From: Membranipora membranacea
Taxonomy: Eukaryota; Bryozoa; Gymnolaemata; Cheilostomatida; Membraniporidae
Direction: 5' to 3'
DNA: 64,000 nt
Assembly: GCA_914767715.1 (NCBI GenBank)
Contig: OU612075.1
Span: 6,012,001-6,076,000 of the forward strand
In this document: one piece after another, positions 25,306-37,965 of the stretch
Layout: each line of letters opens with the position of its first letter
Position numbering within the stretch: position 1 is the first letter of the stretch
Translations under genes and position numbers: made by a program
Notes under the pieces: model-generated
Seen by the model: the letters and a program-made list of their open reading frames with translations, nothing else
Databases searched by the model: none
What the model was told of the DNA's origin: nothing

Positions 25306-25810
25306 GTCCAACCTTCAAGCTATACACCATATTATTGTCATTTTTTGCTAGGATACATAGGCTATGATTTATAAGGGTTTTTAAAATGAGTTATATCATA
25401 TAGATTAACAAGCGGCTTGGGTCAGTACACGGACATTTCCTAATTTTGATGACCAGCCATCCATCAATTGTCACATGTAAATCTATATGGAAAACTCATT
25501 TTTAAAAACCCATATAACTCATAGCCTATGTATCCTAGCAAAAGATGACAACAATATGGTGTATAGCTTGAAGGCTGGACATTTCAAAAAAGTTGGAAAT
25601 CAGTCTTTGGGATAAATACAGAATGAATTATGACCTATCAAAGGTAGGTATGTCTGCCTAAAACCTCACATTGTAATATATATATTATATATTATATAAT
25701 TCTTGAAATTTGCAGGTGGCCAGATTGATGATTTTTACCCCAGTGGATCAAAGCCGCAGGCACTATAACGATCATTGAAGTGTCCCCTCTGTTTATCCTT
25801 ACTCTGTGAT
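25306..25810. repeat. Foldback element, partial copy
   Basis: Contains the arm landmarks of the family: CAAGCTATACACCATATT, GCTAGGATACATAGGCTATG, CACGGACATTTCC at the centre, then the same in reverse, ending CCTTACTCTGTGAT. The outer part of the left arm is missing. Confidence 0.7.
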
Positions 25811-25833
25811 ATATATCCTTACTCCATGACCAC

Positions 25834-26540
25834 ATCACAGAGTAAGGATAAACAGAGGGGACACTTCAATGATCGGTATAGTGCCTGCGGTTTTTATCCA
25901 CTGGGGGAAATTCATCAATCTGGCCACCTGACAATTTCAGAATATATATAAGTTACAGTGGAGTTTTGTCATGCAGACATAGCCACCTTTGATAGGTCAT
26001 AATTCATTCTGTATTTATCCTAAAGACTGATTTCTAACTTTTCTGAAATGTCCAATCTTCGAGCTATACACCATATTATTGTCATTTTTTGCTAGGATAC
26101 ATAGGCTATGAGTAATCCAGGTTTTTAAAATGAGTTTTATCATATAGATTTACATAGGGCTTAGGTCAATGCACGGACATTTCCTAATTTTGATGACCAG
26201 CCATCCATCAATTGTCACATGTAAATCTATATGACAAAACTCATTTCAAAAACCCAGATTACTCTTAGCCTATGAATCCTAGCAAAAAATGACAATAATA
26301 TGGTGTATAGCTTGAAGCTGGGACATTCCAACAAAGTTGGAAATCAGTCTCTAGGATAAATACAGAATGAATTATGGCCCATCAAAGGTAGGGATGTCTG
26401 CAAGAAAAATGCCATTATAACATATAGAGATAAGGAGTTTTTGGCATCCAGCTGTGCACAATTTTCCCCCAGTGAATCAAAAACCGCAGGCACTATAACT
26501 ATCCTTGAACTGTCCACTCTGTATATCCTTACTCTGTGAC
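25834..26540. repeat. Foldback element, complete hairpin of about 0.7 kb
   Basis: Starts ATCACAGAGTAAGGATAAAC and ends with its inverse CCTTACTCTGTGAC. The arms are roughly 330 bp each, meeting near 26190 around CACGGACATTTCC. No ORF. It faces the partial copy at 25306-25810 head to head, so the two together form a larger palindrome centred near 25822. A third copy is at 49191-49869. Confidence 0.75.
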
Positions 26541-27317
26541 CACATGGTCATTGCCCAAGTAAATAATGAACTCAGTGTATACACAAACAAGCGGGGAAAG
26601 TGCGGTGGTACACTTTTCATCAGCAGTAATAATATCCTTACTCTGTGATGTTGTTCCACACATTATGCCTATGCGAAACGGACAACTTTTCCTCCAGCGA
26701 ATACTTCCTCCTCTAGGGTAAATTGCATTTCACCTACCAAAATCGTGCATCGCTGATAAGTGTAGGCAGTTTTATTAGCCTGGTCATGCGGACACTTGAT
26801 TTTACCTTGCAGTGTTTGGTGTTATCTAAATAACCTTGATATTATTATGATCACTGTATTTTAGACTATAGTATGGTACACAGATATTCACTGTTATTTT
26901 TAGGTTTTGCGTCACTAAAGGAACTAAAATCACATGATTAGAAGTTTCACAATTTGTTAAGCGTTGTGCAGTTGAGAGTGGGGGCACCAACAGAGTCAAG
27001 CAGCAGCTAGGGACCTATATAGCATCTTCTCGAGTTCAGTCTGATATAAAAAAAGGTGAAGAAGATATTCAAATACAAGAACATCCACGGATATTCAGGT
27101 ATGTATATAGGTGTACTAAATTCTCATCCCGTCATACTGGTTCTGATTTAATGGTGGCAGCAATGAGCAAGGTACTCTGTGACATAGTATCACTTACTAA
27201 TTATCCTCTAGCTTGTACCACCTGTATTCATTCCCCATATTCGTCCTGAATTCATTAATTGCACGAATAACCTTTGTATCAACTCTAAAAGCAGACCCTA
27301 TGAAGTATTGTAGTGTA
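26541..27317. promoter_or_regulatory. Upstream region of the B-box/ribbon gene, inverted copy of the TRIM upstream block
   Basis: About 26660-27300 matches the reverse complement of 17990-18880 (upstream of TRIM-like gene A), without the MITE found there. Another CCTTACTCTGTGAT foldback end sits at 26637-26650. It may supply the promoter of the plus-strand gene starting at 27318; this is inference. Confidence 0.4.
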
Positions 27318-30300
27318 ATGGCCGGTGCTGCTCCCACACACCCCCAGCCTGCTGCCACTAAGGAGAAGCCAGCAGAATCTGAGACTAGGAGAAGTGATAT
27401 GTGTAGAGACAAACCAGTCAAAGTGGCGGTGTGCTGTTCTGATTGTGAGAAGTGGTACTGTGAACATCATGGCCAGGTAATATTAATGTCAAATATCATC
27501 TTCAAGCCCCTCTTTTTCCGGTAGGTTTCACCAACAAAATAAAGAAGAGGCATCTGAGATAAAGTAAATCTTGATACACCAGTCAGACTCAATCAATATT
27601 TTAACAGCATTCCCAGATTGCAACATCAGCCTGGTTCTTCAAAGGAGTTTGAGACATAACTTACTCCAATAATTTGCGAATCAAACTTGGGGTGCCCCTT
27701 TTCTTGATTATTTGCAGGAACATTCCAATATCAATAACCACAAACTACAACCTGTGGAAACATATCAGTCTGATGTCAACAAAGGTCATGATAAGGCAAA
27801 AACTGAGACAAGAACAGCTACGAGTGTCCCAGGTATGTTTAACATTGTACAGAGATTCCATGTTATTCAGGTTCAAGTGTTTGATGGGAGATGTCACAAA
27901 AACAATCACAATACACTGTTTCATAGTAGGATTTAGACCCCTAACACTCTGGTGCAGGCCTTGACCACAGCAAGCCCTTAGGGCCCTGCGACCCACAGCC
28001 GAACAACTGCTTACCGCCGCGATCGCCATCCCGAAAGCCATTAAGGGTTGGCTGTGGCCGTGACAAGTTCCCCCAGAACAGAATGTCACTTTTCTACACA
28101 TTTGATATTATAGTCTCAATCAGATTTTGTGGGTATATTGGTATACCCACATACATGTGTGGAACCTAGCTGGTCATGTTTTTAATCTGAATCGAGTTTG
28201 GTCTGAACTATTGCACCACCACTGCTCACTTTAAACAGCATTGTATCTAGCAGTGAGTCACTGTAACTCAAGCATCTGAATTATTTTTCCTCAATTGAAT
28301 CATTTCCTCTCAATTATCAACTAGACGGGAGGTATTCAGGCTCACATCGGAAAGACATGCTGACAAGCTGGAAAGACAGCTAAACCTACTACAAGGGGTC
28401 CCAGCAGTGGGCCATGTAAGGCCAATAACCCTAACACGTACGCTGTGTTTCATAGAGTGGGAATGGTGGATTGGAATGTGCTGTGTGATGAGAGAACACA
28501 ACTCCGAGTAGTGAATAGCAGGCTATCTAATTAGCGCCATCGACCCATTCTTTTTTGGGGATGGTGAGATGGCGCAATCGGTTAGCGTGCTTGCTATTCA
28601 CTGCCAGGCGATTAGTGCCGCAGGAGTTGTGGGTTCGAGTCCCACTGGGGGAGCTTTCATTGTTGATTGTTCCAGCCCCCAGCACCCTTGGGTGTATACC
28701 TCTCCTAACTTATCAATAATCAATTAATGTTGTTTAAGGTACAAAGCTTTCAAGGACATTGCTCACATACTAGAATTCTTTTTTATTGCGTCTTGGTATG
28801 TTTTTGCTATTCAGGTAAAATATCTGCTTGAAGTTACTCTTGTTGGGTGGGGGGTTGGTGACGATTTTGTACATCAGTACATTTTGATTTCAGTTTGATG
28901 TGAATTTGTACAGAGATTGAGGTTGTGCAATTTGTTCACTTTTATCCTATCTGAACTATTCAGGTTGTGCAAAGCTGGTATGATTCCATGTGAGTTAAAG
29001 TTTTCTTAGGGATTCAACATTTTAGCAACATAGATAGTATGCCATTGACTATAAAAACACTGAAAACATTTTCAATATCCCATTATTCCATTCTTTACAG
29101 CTGCAGAAAATAGAAAGGAAGAGAAGGTAGCATGTGGCAGCTGTGGGTCAGCTCTCGGTCAAACAGACAGCGGAGAATATTACAAGTTCTGTGATGTATG
29201 TGGTGAAGATTGCTCCCTTACTAATAACACCAAAAGTAGCACAGGTAAATTAAGATTGAGGAGAGATATACACACTAGAAGGTGCTGGGACAATCAATTT
29301 TTGACGCTCTCTCAGTGATGCTGAAATCCATGACTCCTGCCGCACCAATTGCTTGGTAGTGAATAGCAAACCCACTATACGATTGTGCAATCTTACCATC
29401 TTAAATCCAAAAAAAAATGTGGTGATGCCTCAATTAGCAAGCCTGTTTTTCATCTTTCAGAGTTGTCAATTCGCATCCCCCAAAATATTACGCTTTACCA
29501 TCGCAACCCTTTGCAACACAGCATAGGGTGATTTGCCTCGCATATCCAATTGAAATGTCATTAAAGCAGATTACTAAAGTTGAGTTTGACAACATAATCA
29601 TCATCAGAACTCACATATGACCTAATGTGTACTTTGCTGTCATTGATAGAAAAGCTGCGACAATCTATTATGCCCTAAATTTTCTTGTCCTCATATTTTT
29701 TTTTGAAGAAAGCTAACATTTACAGGTTTTTTTTCTAATTAGGTTTCAAAGTGTGGAAAATAAAAAATAATACATCTCAAACAGCTGACTTATATTCCTC
29801 TTTAGAGAGAAAAGCTTCTGAACCACCGAGATGTGATCTGTGTAAAGAAAAGCCAGTAGAGGCAGCAGTGTGCTGTACTTATTGTAAGAAGTGGTTCTGT
29901 GACCCTCATAGCAAGGTAACTATAAACCTAGCCAATGTGATGGATCTGATCACCCCACCCACCAATAAGAGCAATCACATTGGCTAAGATAAATCTCCTT
30001 TGCTTTACCCTGTTCTAAGAATTATGTCTCTTATCCGGAAGAACTACCATAGTGGGTATCTACGCTTTTGGAATTGACATCTAAACTTGCACTATAGTTT
30101 CACCGCTATAAAGATGAATCTGAAAAACCAAACAAACGCTGCATCATGTCTGGGTTAATTTGATAATTTATGCCCACCTTTTCCTTACAGGAGCACCTGC
30201 TCAGATTTGACAGCCATAAACTTCTGCCAGTAGAAGCCGCTCACTCTGTGATGAAAGATGAGGCCAGTAAGAACAAACAAACTGACAAAGGTAGGGATGT

Positions 30301-30927
30301 ATTACTATAGCATAGCTCGTAAGATTAAAAATAAATTGATTAACTTAATACTCATTCTATTTCAGAGACTGGCAGTCACTTTCCGTTTATGTTTGGTAGA
30401 GGTTTTCAGCTTTTTGGAGGGGATATCGCTATCCCCCTCACAGTCATTGAACTTATTATTAACTTTATCGGATCCTAAATACAAGCGTTGGGTCATGTAT
30501 GCTGCAAACCCCTAAAATGCATGAGCTGCGTAAATTAAGGTTTTTGGTGGTGGTACGGTACCGTGCTGAATGGGATGCCAGACAGCTCATTTTTTTTAGC
30601 ATCATCACCACAACCCATTCTTTTTGAGCCTTATGAGATGACACTAGCTGTCAGCATGCTTGTTTTTGACTGTCTGGAGATAAGTGATGCAAGAGAATCT
30701 ATAGAATTTCTGAGTTCCCCGTCAGCACACTTGTATATTTCTTCTACCTATTTTTGTATATTCTCTCCTGAAATGCAGGTGTAGCAGAGAAGAAGAAGAC
30801 AAAGTGTGACAGTTGCAGCACTGCTCTGATTAAAAAGGAGGATGGCTCCTATTTCCAGTTTTGCTACGCCTGTGGTAAAGACTGTCGTTCTGAGAGGGGC
30901 GCACATAAGGCATTCAAACACTCATGA
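27318..30927 (+). CDS. B-box and zinc-ribbon repeat protein (no RING)
   Basis: I do not recognise a named orthologue. Exons: 27318-27476, 27718-27832, 29101-29244, 29806-29915, 30191-30290, 30779-30927, giving 258 residues in one frame; an in-frame ATG at 27300 would add six. The protein is two tandem units, each a B-box-like module followed by a short zinc ribbon. Unit 1: VCCSDC, WYCEHH, then NNHKL; ribbon CGSC...FCDVCG. Unit 2: CDLC, VCCTYC, WFCDPH, then SHKL; ribbon CDSC...FCYACG. In unit 1 the first Cys of the CxxC pair is Ser (SDMC against CDLC in unit 2). The ribbon resembles the one in the TRIM-like proteins next door. The acceptor of exon 4 could instead be at 29742, adding 21 residues. 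No RING, coiled coil or propeller is present, so it may act as a binding protein or decoy for the TRIM-like products; that is speculation. Confidence 0.7.
28557..28660 (+). repeat. tRNA-derived SINE
   Basis: An A-box-like GATGGCGCAATCGGTTAGCG and a canonical B-box GGTTCGAGTCCCAC lie about 55 bp apart, as in a tRNA with a long variable region. A fragment in the opposite orientation lies just before it (28497-28540, ending GCGCCATC), and a degraded reverse copy is at 29281-29402. It could be read as a tRNA gene, but the repeated copies argue for a SINE. Confidence 0.65.
29281..29402 (-). repeat. Degraded tRNA-derived SINE copy
   Basis: The reverse complement starts GATGGTAAGATTGCACAATCG and continues TTTGCTATTCACTACCAAGC and TGCGGCAGGAGTC, matching the head of 28557-28660 with substitutions. 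Its B-box has decayed. It lies in the third intron of the B-box/ribbon gene. Confidence 0.65.
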
Positions 30928-31199
30928 CCATAATGACGGCTTGTATTCATTCTTAGCTTTCAATTATGTTTATTATTTTTGAAATCATGCAGATTAGAAC
31001 TAACAATGGCTGCGAACTGGACTGCAAAAACATATGAAGGCGACGACAGAAAAGTATAATGGTAGTTTGAGTTTTGCAATAACATACAGGTTGCTTCACT
31101 TCGAAAAAAACTGTGAAAAGACCTTCATATACAATTAAAATCAAATTAGATGCCCATCAATTATCAGGTAACAAGAATGATGATCACAAGCCAGTCATC

Positions 31200-31735
31200 A
31201 TGGATGTAGAGTTAGTACCAGTGACCAGAGATACAGAATGTGGATTTTGTTTTGCGAGACTTTGTGAGATTGAAGATCCTAAGGCTCTTCCCTGTGGACA
31301 CACTCACTGTAAAGAATGTATATATGTGAACTATCAAAACAAGGAGATAGAGTGTAAGGTCTGCAAGTAAGTTAGAATAAATATTAATGTGATTTGTCAA
31401 ATTTTGATTTTGATTTTTAATTTAATTTTATGCCAGATGAAGCGATATCACGATGTGAATTTATGGAGTTATATCAATATGTAATAAAAGAAGACAACTC
31501 CCACTCATGAATATTAACTATTGGTTGTTTCCAAACGCATTGCAGAATGATTTTTAAAGACATCGACATCCGGTCACTGCCAGGAGTTACAGAGGCAGCT
31601 GTTAAATCTGCACTGGCTAAGCCTGTAACCTGGATACCAATTGAGCTGAGATGTGAGCTGTGTAAGACAGACTCTGTTAGATCTGTGGTTTGCTGTGCCG
31701 ACTGCAAGCGGAAATTCTGCCGAAAGCATGCGGAC
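31200..31735 (+). pseudogene. Truncated third TRIM-like copy: RING and first B-box exons only
   Basis: Two exons, 31200-31366 and 31546-31735, match exons 1 and 2 of TRIM-like genes A and B in length (167 and 190 bp), frame and sequence. They encode the C3HC4 RING (CGFC...CGHTHC) and the B-box-like CELC...CCADC...CRKH, ending at a GTAAGT donor. The next exon (starting EHETH in the other copies) is not found before the POLH-homologous DNA begins near 32018, so the gene is cut by a rearrangement breakpoint. It is in opposite orientation to genes A and B. A short RING/B-box product cannot be excluded. Confidence 0.75.
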
Positions 31736-32770
31736 GTAAGTCTGAAGATTGCTGGTATTATGATAGTAACACTCCCAATCTACCGGTTGTGAAATCACTA
31801 CAAGCATGCTTTACGAGTGGAGAAAAATAGGATAGCTATGATGTTGATTGCTGTGAATGGCCAAACTGCTTGTTCGTTTTGTATTTATCTCAGGCTAATT
31901 GTAGAAAATTCCCTTAGAGCAAGCTACAAGATATAGAATCGCAAAGGACCATCAATTTCCCACCTTCTTTTGCTGATTGTTTATCTCTGTTTCAGAGATA
32001 TGAAATGTATAGCAAGAAAATGTGTAGCGGAGTGACAAGGCGAATTCAGTTCCATGAGTGCCAGAACTATAAATAGAATAACTCTCTCCGCTCTGAAGAT
32101 AAGGAACTAGTTTGGCAGAGATATTGGTGTCTTCCTGATATGCACCATTAAATGCTTGCATTTTGAGCCTGCTTTAATAGGCGATGTCTTTAAAATGCGT
32201 TTTGGTATGGTTGGATGATGGTCATATTTCACTACAACCTAGTCTATTTCAATAATAGTGGAGTTGTCAGATATAAAATGGATAACCCGCACAAAAACTT
32301 GCTTTGGCATGAGGAATGAATACCAGTTGATCCTGTCAACACACTGAACACAGCCTTCTTGCCTGTCATGTGGTCCTTTGCCTGTGCTTTGATTGAGAAA
32401 TATTGACAAGCATAACTCTGAGTTGTGCTCTCCTTGAGTATGAGCAGACAGGGGAGCATAACTAAAATTTGTAGTTATTTGCTTGGGTTGTTTTGTTGCC
32501 AGTCTAACCGATCCTACCCCCACCTTAATACTGTATCATCATGCACCTATTGTTTGATATACAAATTAGGTGAGTGCAGCTTAGATCTGCCAAACTCTCT
32601 CGAACCATTAGCTCCAATCACCTGTTCCATGTTCTCATTGACAATCATGATCATGTCGCCGTCTGAGGCATCCAAATGAACTAGCGATATTAAAAATGTT
32701 GATTATATTATTTGTTTTATTTATTATTATTTATATTTATTGTATTATAAATGTTTGATCTCACTCTTAG
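31736..32770. other. Rearrangement junction and POLH intron sequence
   Basis: Homology to POLH copy 1 starts near 32018, at GTGTAGCGGAGTGACAAGGC (matched at about 2217). DNA before it, back to the truncated TRIM exon, has no match to the equivalent part of copy 1. From 32018 to 32770 it is the intron preceding the second visible POLH exon; open frames here are also present in copy 1 intron DNA and are not exons. Confidence 0.6.
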
Positions 32771-34974
32771 GTAAAGCCGACCTTACAAAGTATCGAGAGG
32801 CCGGTGCGGAGGTTATATCAGTGCTGTGTCAGTTTGAGCACTGTATAGTATAGCGAGCCAGTATAGATGAAGCTTATATAGATCTCACAGAGAGGGTAAA
32901 TCATGCTGTGAACTGGGAGTCCTCCGCTCCTGTTACTGCAGACGATCTCCTTCATACATATGTAGTCGGTGGGGGATGAAGGTATAAATATATATGCATA
33001 TATATTTAAGTTTCTTAAGAGGAAAAATTCGCTTTTTGCACAGGATTTATTATAATATCAAAGTTCATGGATAACTAACATTTACATAACGAAATCACTT
33101 TATATAAGCGCCCAAAAAAAGTGCTAGCTAAAATTGAGTCACACTCAAACAAGCTAAACTATACATTTACTTGATGGCTATGATTAAAACCTGGAATATA
33201 CATGGAGCGAAAATCAAATTTCCCAGGTTAAGAGTGAGGACTGCTGCAAGGCCTTTTTCAGTAAGCTAGCATTTTGTCTGTGCATATGAAGGCCCCCTGT
33301 CAAGACAAGAATTTTCAAAAATAAACCCCGAAAATACAGATGGAACAATAATACTACCATGTCATATTATTTATACTCTCTCAGATGACAGAGAAGGTTC
33401 AGTAAGAGATTGGTTAGATTTCATCAGCTCTAGTGAGAATCTTGACTCGTATAATGATAGGAGGCTGGCGTACTCCGCACAAGTTGTGGAGAAAATGAGG
33501 AAAGCTGTGCTAAACCAGACTGGTTTCAACTGCTCAGCTGGAATATCTCATAATAAGGTCTGTTTATAAAATAGTATGTGAAATAAAAACGCCAGACTGT
33601 TTCACTAGTTGTCCCTTTGTGGGAGCGTAGAGGCCCACTCCTGACTATATATCAATTCAAAGAAACCTGAGGCTTAAGGGTTTGCAGAAGGAAACGTTTT
33701 CCTTTTTTAACAGGCTTAAAAAAAGCGAGAGCTAGCTAAGATGACCTCAACTAGCATCGAACTCATTCAGCACACCTAGCAAACAAAATTTTTTTAACTA
33801 GCTCTCATTGATTTACCCCCCAAACTAGCGAAACGGAGCTAACAACTGCTAGAGTATTAGAGTGTACACTTTCAAATAATGTAGATGACTGGGAACTGTT
33901 GAAATATTTTTCGTCCGTTCCATAACAGGTTTAACCCTCAAACCGTCTGGTTAAAAATGACCGACTTGTCTTATGCTGTACAATTGTAATCAACGTTTTA
34001 GGTATTATCAAAGTTAGCCTGTGGTCTACACAAACCCCAGAAGCAGACTATTTTGTCTATGGGGTCAGTGCCCGACCTGTTCACTTCACTACCCATACAG
34101 AACGTGAGGCACTTTGGTGGCAAACTTGGGCGTAGTCTGATAGAGGAATTTGATCTGGAGTTTATCGGCGATATCGTCAAACTTACTAAACATGTGAGTA
34201 AAAGTTCATTCAGTTCAGCTTGGAATTATTTTCCAATATGAACATTGTTTCCCGGCTTCAAATTATCATATTTGAGGGAATCCAATAGGTCCGTTCAGTT
34301 GGGAGAACTGTGTCTAGTCTATGCAGTTATAGGGATTTTGGCAAACCATATTCAAGGGACTCCTCATCGGCTAAATAGCATATTAAACTCATAGGGGTTT
34401 CTATAGAGTTTCTGCTGTTGGGTACTCACTTTCTCTAGTTTAATCTTGACAAATCGATTGCTCTAAAGATTCACCAACACCAAATTTCAATACTGAAACT
34501 CCAGTCAGTCCCCATCATAGGCCAGGCTGGCACGCCACGCCGGCCATCAATCTATGGCCTGAAACTTAACCCTATTAGTTCACATGGTATGATGTTCGTA
34601 TTGTTTCTTGAAATATAAGATAAACACTTTGGTTTGCCCATAGATGTCCTCAAAAGTAAGTATCATATGCTACCGAGAATCAACATTTTGTGTGGCTTGC
34701 AATATCAAGTGTGCTTCATTTCTCAACATTATTTAATAGAGATTTTGATCAATTTTCCTTGGTTTAATGTGTGAGTTTTTTTATGCGCTTATACACATTT
34801 CACAAACAAAGATTGGACATTTGGATATGGTCCACTTCAAGTGAAATGTAGAAATGATCCAACTGCAATGGTCATGGCTTTAGTTACCCCAATCATTTTC
34901 ACACTGTATAGAAATGAGTGCATGTTGTTAGTCAGGCAGTCTTGGGTGTGGGAAAATGTGGTATTAGACTGCAC

Positions 34975-35455
34975 CATAGACTTAATAATAAACCTAGACA
35001 GGGTACCATATACAGTTGAAGTGAGTCACTTAATTGTGGGGCAGTGGAAGGTGTAGAAGCAATGATGCTATCATTGATTTACTGTCCATAATCCAGGTTT
35101 TTTGTTACTAACTTGATCAATTTTGATTGGATTTTGAATTTGAAAATTGGTTTACGATCAGCAGCATCTTGTTATCAACTTGAAGCTATTTCTTCTTAAA
35201 AAAAATTATTTTGCTTTAAATTAATTGCTAACTGTTCAGGACAAGCTGCTAAATCTATTGTATTTTTCAAACTCAAAATCCGATCAAAATTGATTGAGTT
35301 ATCGACAAAAAACCTGGATTTTGGACAGTAAATCGATGATAGCATCAAAGCTTCTACACCTTCCAATGTCGTTATGTCGCCCACTATTAAATGCCTCAGT
35401 GCCTCAATGCTTATGTTCCATAGGGTGTCCTGTCTAGGTTTATATTAAGTCTATG
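34975..35455. mobile_element. hAT-type foldback MITE, inserted after duplication
   Basis: The ends CATAGACTTAAT and ATTAAGTCTATG are inverted over about 28 bp; the interior is itself a long hairpin. It is flanked by a perfect 8-bp duplication GACTGCAC (34967-34974 and 35456-35463). POLH copy 1 has the empty site at about 5187-5194, with one GACTGCAC. Length 481 bp. The 8-bp duplication suggests hAT transposition. Confidence 0.9.
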
Positions 35456-36193
35456 GACTGCACACAGATTTGAACCTCAATATTTCTGAGTTGAGCTGTC
35501 TTGCTGCCTTTTCATTCCTCCTCTGAGGCGTTACAGACTGTGCGGTGGGACTATCACTGATCTGAATCTGAGAAGATTGGCAGAAAACACTCTAATGGAA
35601 CAAAAATTAAGAGGATTAAGTTATCCTCCGGAGTATTTGACATGGGAACTTAGCCTTGGGTCAGCTTTCTGGGTGGAGGGATTTGAGTATCAGGTCGAAC
35701 CTTTAATAGCTGATGTAATTTTCTCTATTTCTCATCTCTAGGAATTATCTGCCCAGTACGGAGAGAAAACTGGTGCGTACATTTATGAGCTGTGTAGAGG
35801 TCACGACCCTGAACCTGTGAACTGTAGACAACTCCCAAAGTCAGTCGGGTGCAGCAAAAACTTCAGAGGCAAACTGGCCATCACAAACTATGAAAAGGTA
35901 AGAAGTTTAATATAAACTGTCATCAGGAAGTTGGTTGTTAAATAACTAGTAGCCTTCGCAATTTTCAAACTTTTGGTGTTTGTATGGAAATGGTTTCTCG
36001 GTGGATTCTAGTGACTTTATTTTATTATAATAAAGTTAGCACTTGTCTGGAGACGAACCAATCAGGAGTTGCTTACTATCAAGATGACGGATTCAAATTT
36101 CTGCCATCACTGAGATTTACATTTGTCTGCTCTATTCATTTTGTCTGCTCTTGTTTTATTGGGCAGGACTCAAATCATACTGATGACATGACG

Positions 36194-36323
36194 TACTATT
36201 GCACGTATATCTCTAATCGATAGAGAGTGAATTTGGTGTGCTGACCCGAGTCCAATTTTACTAATTAGGGCCGGGTACATGTTAGTTACTCATTCTGAAT
36301 TGACTCTATCGATCAGAAATCCA
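36194..36323. repeat. MITE copy in second POLH intron
   Basis: Reverse-oriented relative of 1858-2029, with ACTATTGCACGTATATCTCT on the left and TCTATCGATCAGAAAT on the right and the ACTAATTAG core. The matching intron of POLH copy 1 does not show it. Confidence 0.6.
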
Positions 36324-37483
36324 CTGATGGAAGTGTAGTCTAGATGTCAGTGTGGTATTCAATATTTATACCAATATTGTACCAAGTGCACATCTCAATT
36401 GATCAGCTGATCCTGAAAGTCAGAAGAAACGCAGTTAAAGTTAGGAATAGAGCATGCTCTAAGTATATTTAATCTTCTGGACCTATTCTCCCTCATTTCT
36501 AGGCACAGTACTGGCTGAAACAACTCTCGTCTGAGATGGAGGAGAGATTGATCAAAGACCGAGATCAGAATAACCGCTTCGCCAAAAGTCTCTCCATGTC
36601 TGTTAGGTATGTCACAGAATGAATTAACTACAGTTGACAGAAGAGAGGGCAACTCCGAAAAACAGGCTCAGATTCAATGTAAGAAAAATGTCAATACAAA
36701 ATTCATAAACCCAAGAGAAGAAAATGTTATATCCAGTAAGCTGAGCAAGTTAAGCTGGAACCAATTTTCACTAGCTGGGTTGGCAAAGGGGGCAGTTGTT
36801 ATGGAGTGATGATTTTGCATTTATGAAAGCTAGTCATAATTATGATTATCTTTTTCGTCATCTTGATTGAAAGTTTTTGGTTTTTTTTTCCCTATTTTGT
36901 TTTATTGGAAGGCTGCTTTTGTAAAATATTCTCATCGAATGAAAATTATGCCAATAAAGTTAAAAAGTTATCAATTACACTTTTTAAAAGATATGCAAAA
37001 TGGCAAACCTTCTCTCCTGCAAATGCTATGCCCATACAGGGTACTTAAATATTTGATAGTTTTCTAATGATTGTTTTTTTGAACATGTAAGTACAGATTT
37101 ATCATCTTAGAGTGCTCATAGAAATCTGTCAATGTAACCCTGTCCCTCTGCTCCAAAGGTGAGAAGGACAAAGCTAGCCCTAACATCAGGCCATTAATTT
37201 TACATTTGTATTAGTTAATTTGCTGTGTTTTCTGGAAGTTTTCAGTCCTTTGCTTTTGACAGGACAACTGCTCAGGTAGTTTAAAAACTGGATATCCCCC
37301 CTCTTCGCAGTTCTAAAATATATAATTCTTATTAACATCAAAGCAAATTCAATGAAGATTTTCAATGAGACATAATAATTTTTGATTCAGATGCTTAGCA
37401 TGGTCACCTGTGCTGATGTACTGAACAAATTGTCTCAAATTGAGTTCTCATCGTTGATGAGTATAGGATTGGTAAAAGTATGA

Positions 37484-37571
37484 TCCCGCAAACCGGATTT
37501 GAACCAGTGACCTAAGGATGTCTATATTATACCATTACAGTCCTCCGCTCTACCAACTGAGCTAGCGCGGG
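37484..37571 (-). tRNA. tRNA-Tyr (GUA) with intron
   Basis: Minus-strand tRNA-Tyr with a 15-nt intron after the base 3' to the anticodon, D arm GCTCAGTTGGTAGAGC and T arm GGTTCAAATCC. The acceptor stem CCCGCGC against TTGCGGG has one mismatch and a G-T pair, so it is weaker than its partner at 37966. The two form a divergent inverted pair. Confidence 0.8.
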
Positions 37572-37965
37572 TCAACTGGCACTATTAGAAAATTCCACAC
37601 ATCTAAATAGTCAATTTCCCCAGCAACCCTGACAATCTTGGTAGGAAATTATCTCCAAACGACATAAATTAAGCCCCCACCCCACACACGCAAGACAAAT
37701 ATTTTTAGGCTACAAGTTGTATGAATTGAGAAATCAAGCTTTGGGAAAAGGCTAATGATCCATATAATAAATAATTTCACTGCTTGACATTGCAGGGAAG
37801 TTCTGTCGGCTTATCAGTATGAATCTTTCCATTCCACATAAATCAGAGTGTTATTTTTCCGGGTTTAAATTGACTTCCTGCGGAGATAATTAGGTCCAGG
37901 GTTGTCATGGTTACTAGTGAAACTTACTTTTTAGATTTTGGAGATTTTCTTGCAGTGGCAGCTGA

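Noticed and set aside
28557-28660. A true tRNA gene (Leu or Ser type)
   Set aside because: A- and B-boxes are good, but acceptor ends do not pair convincingly and further degraded copies lie nearby, which fits a SINE.
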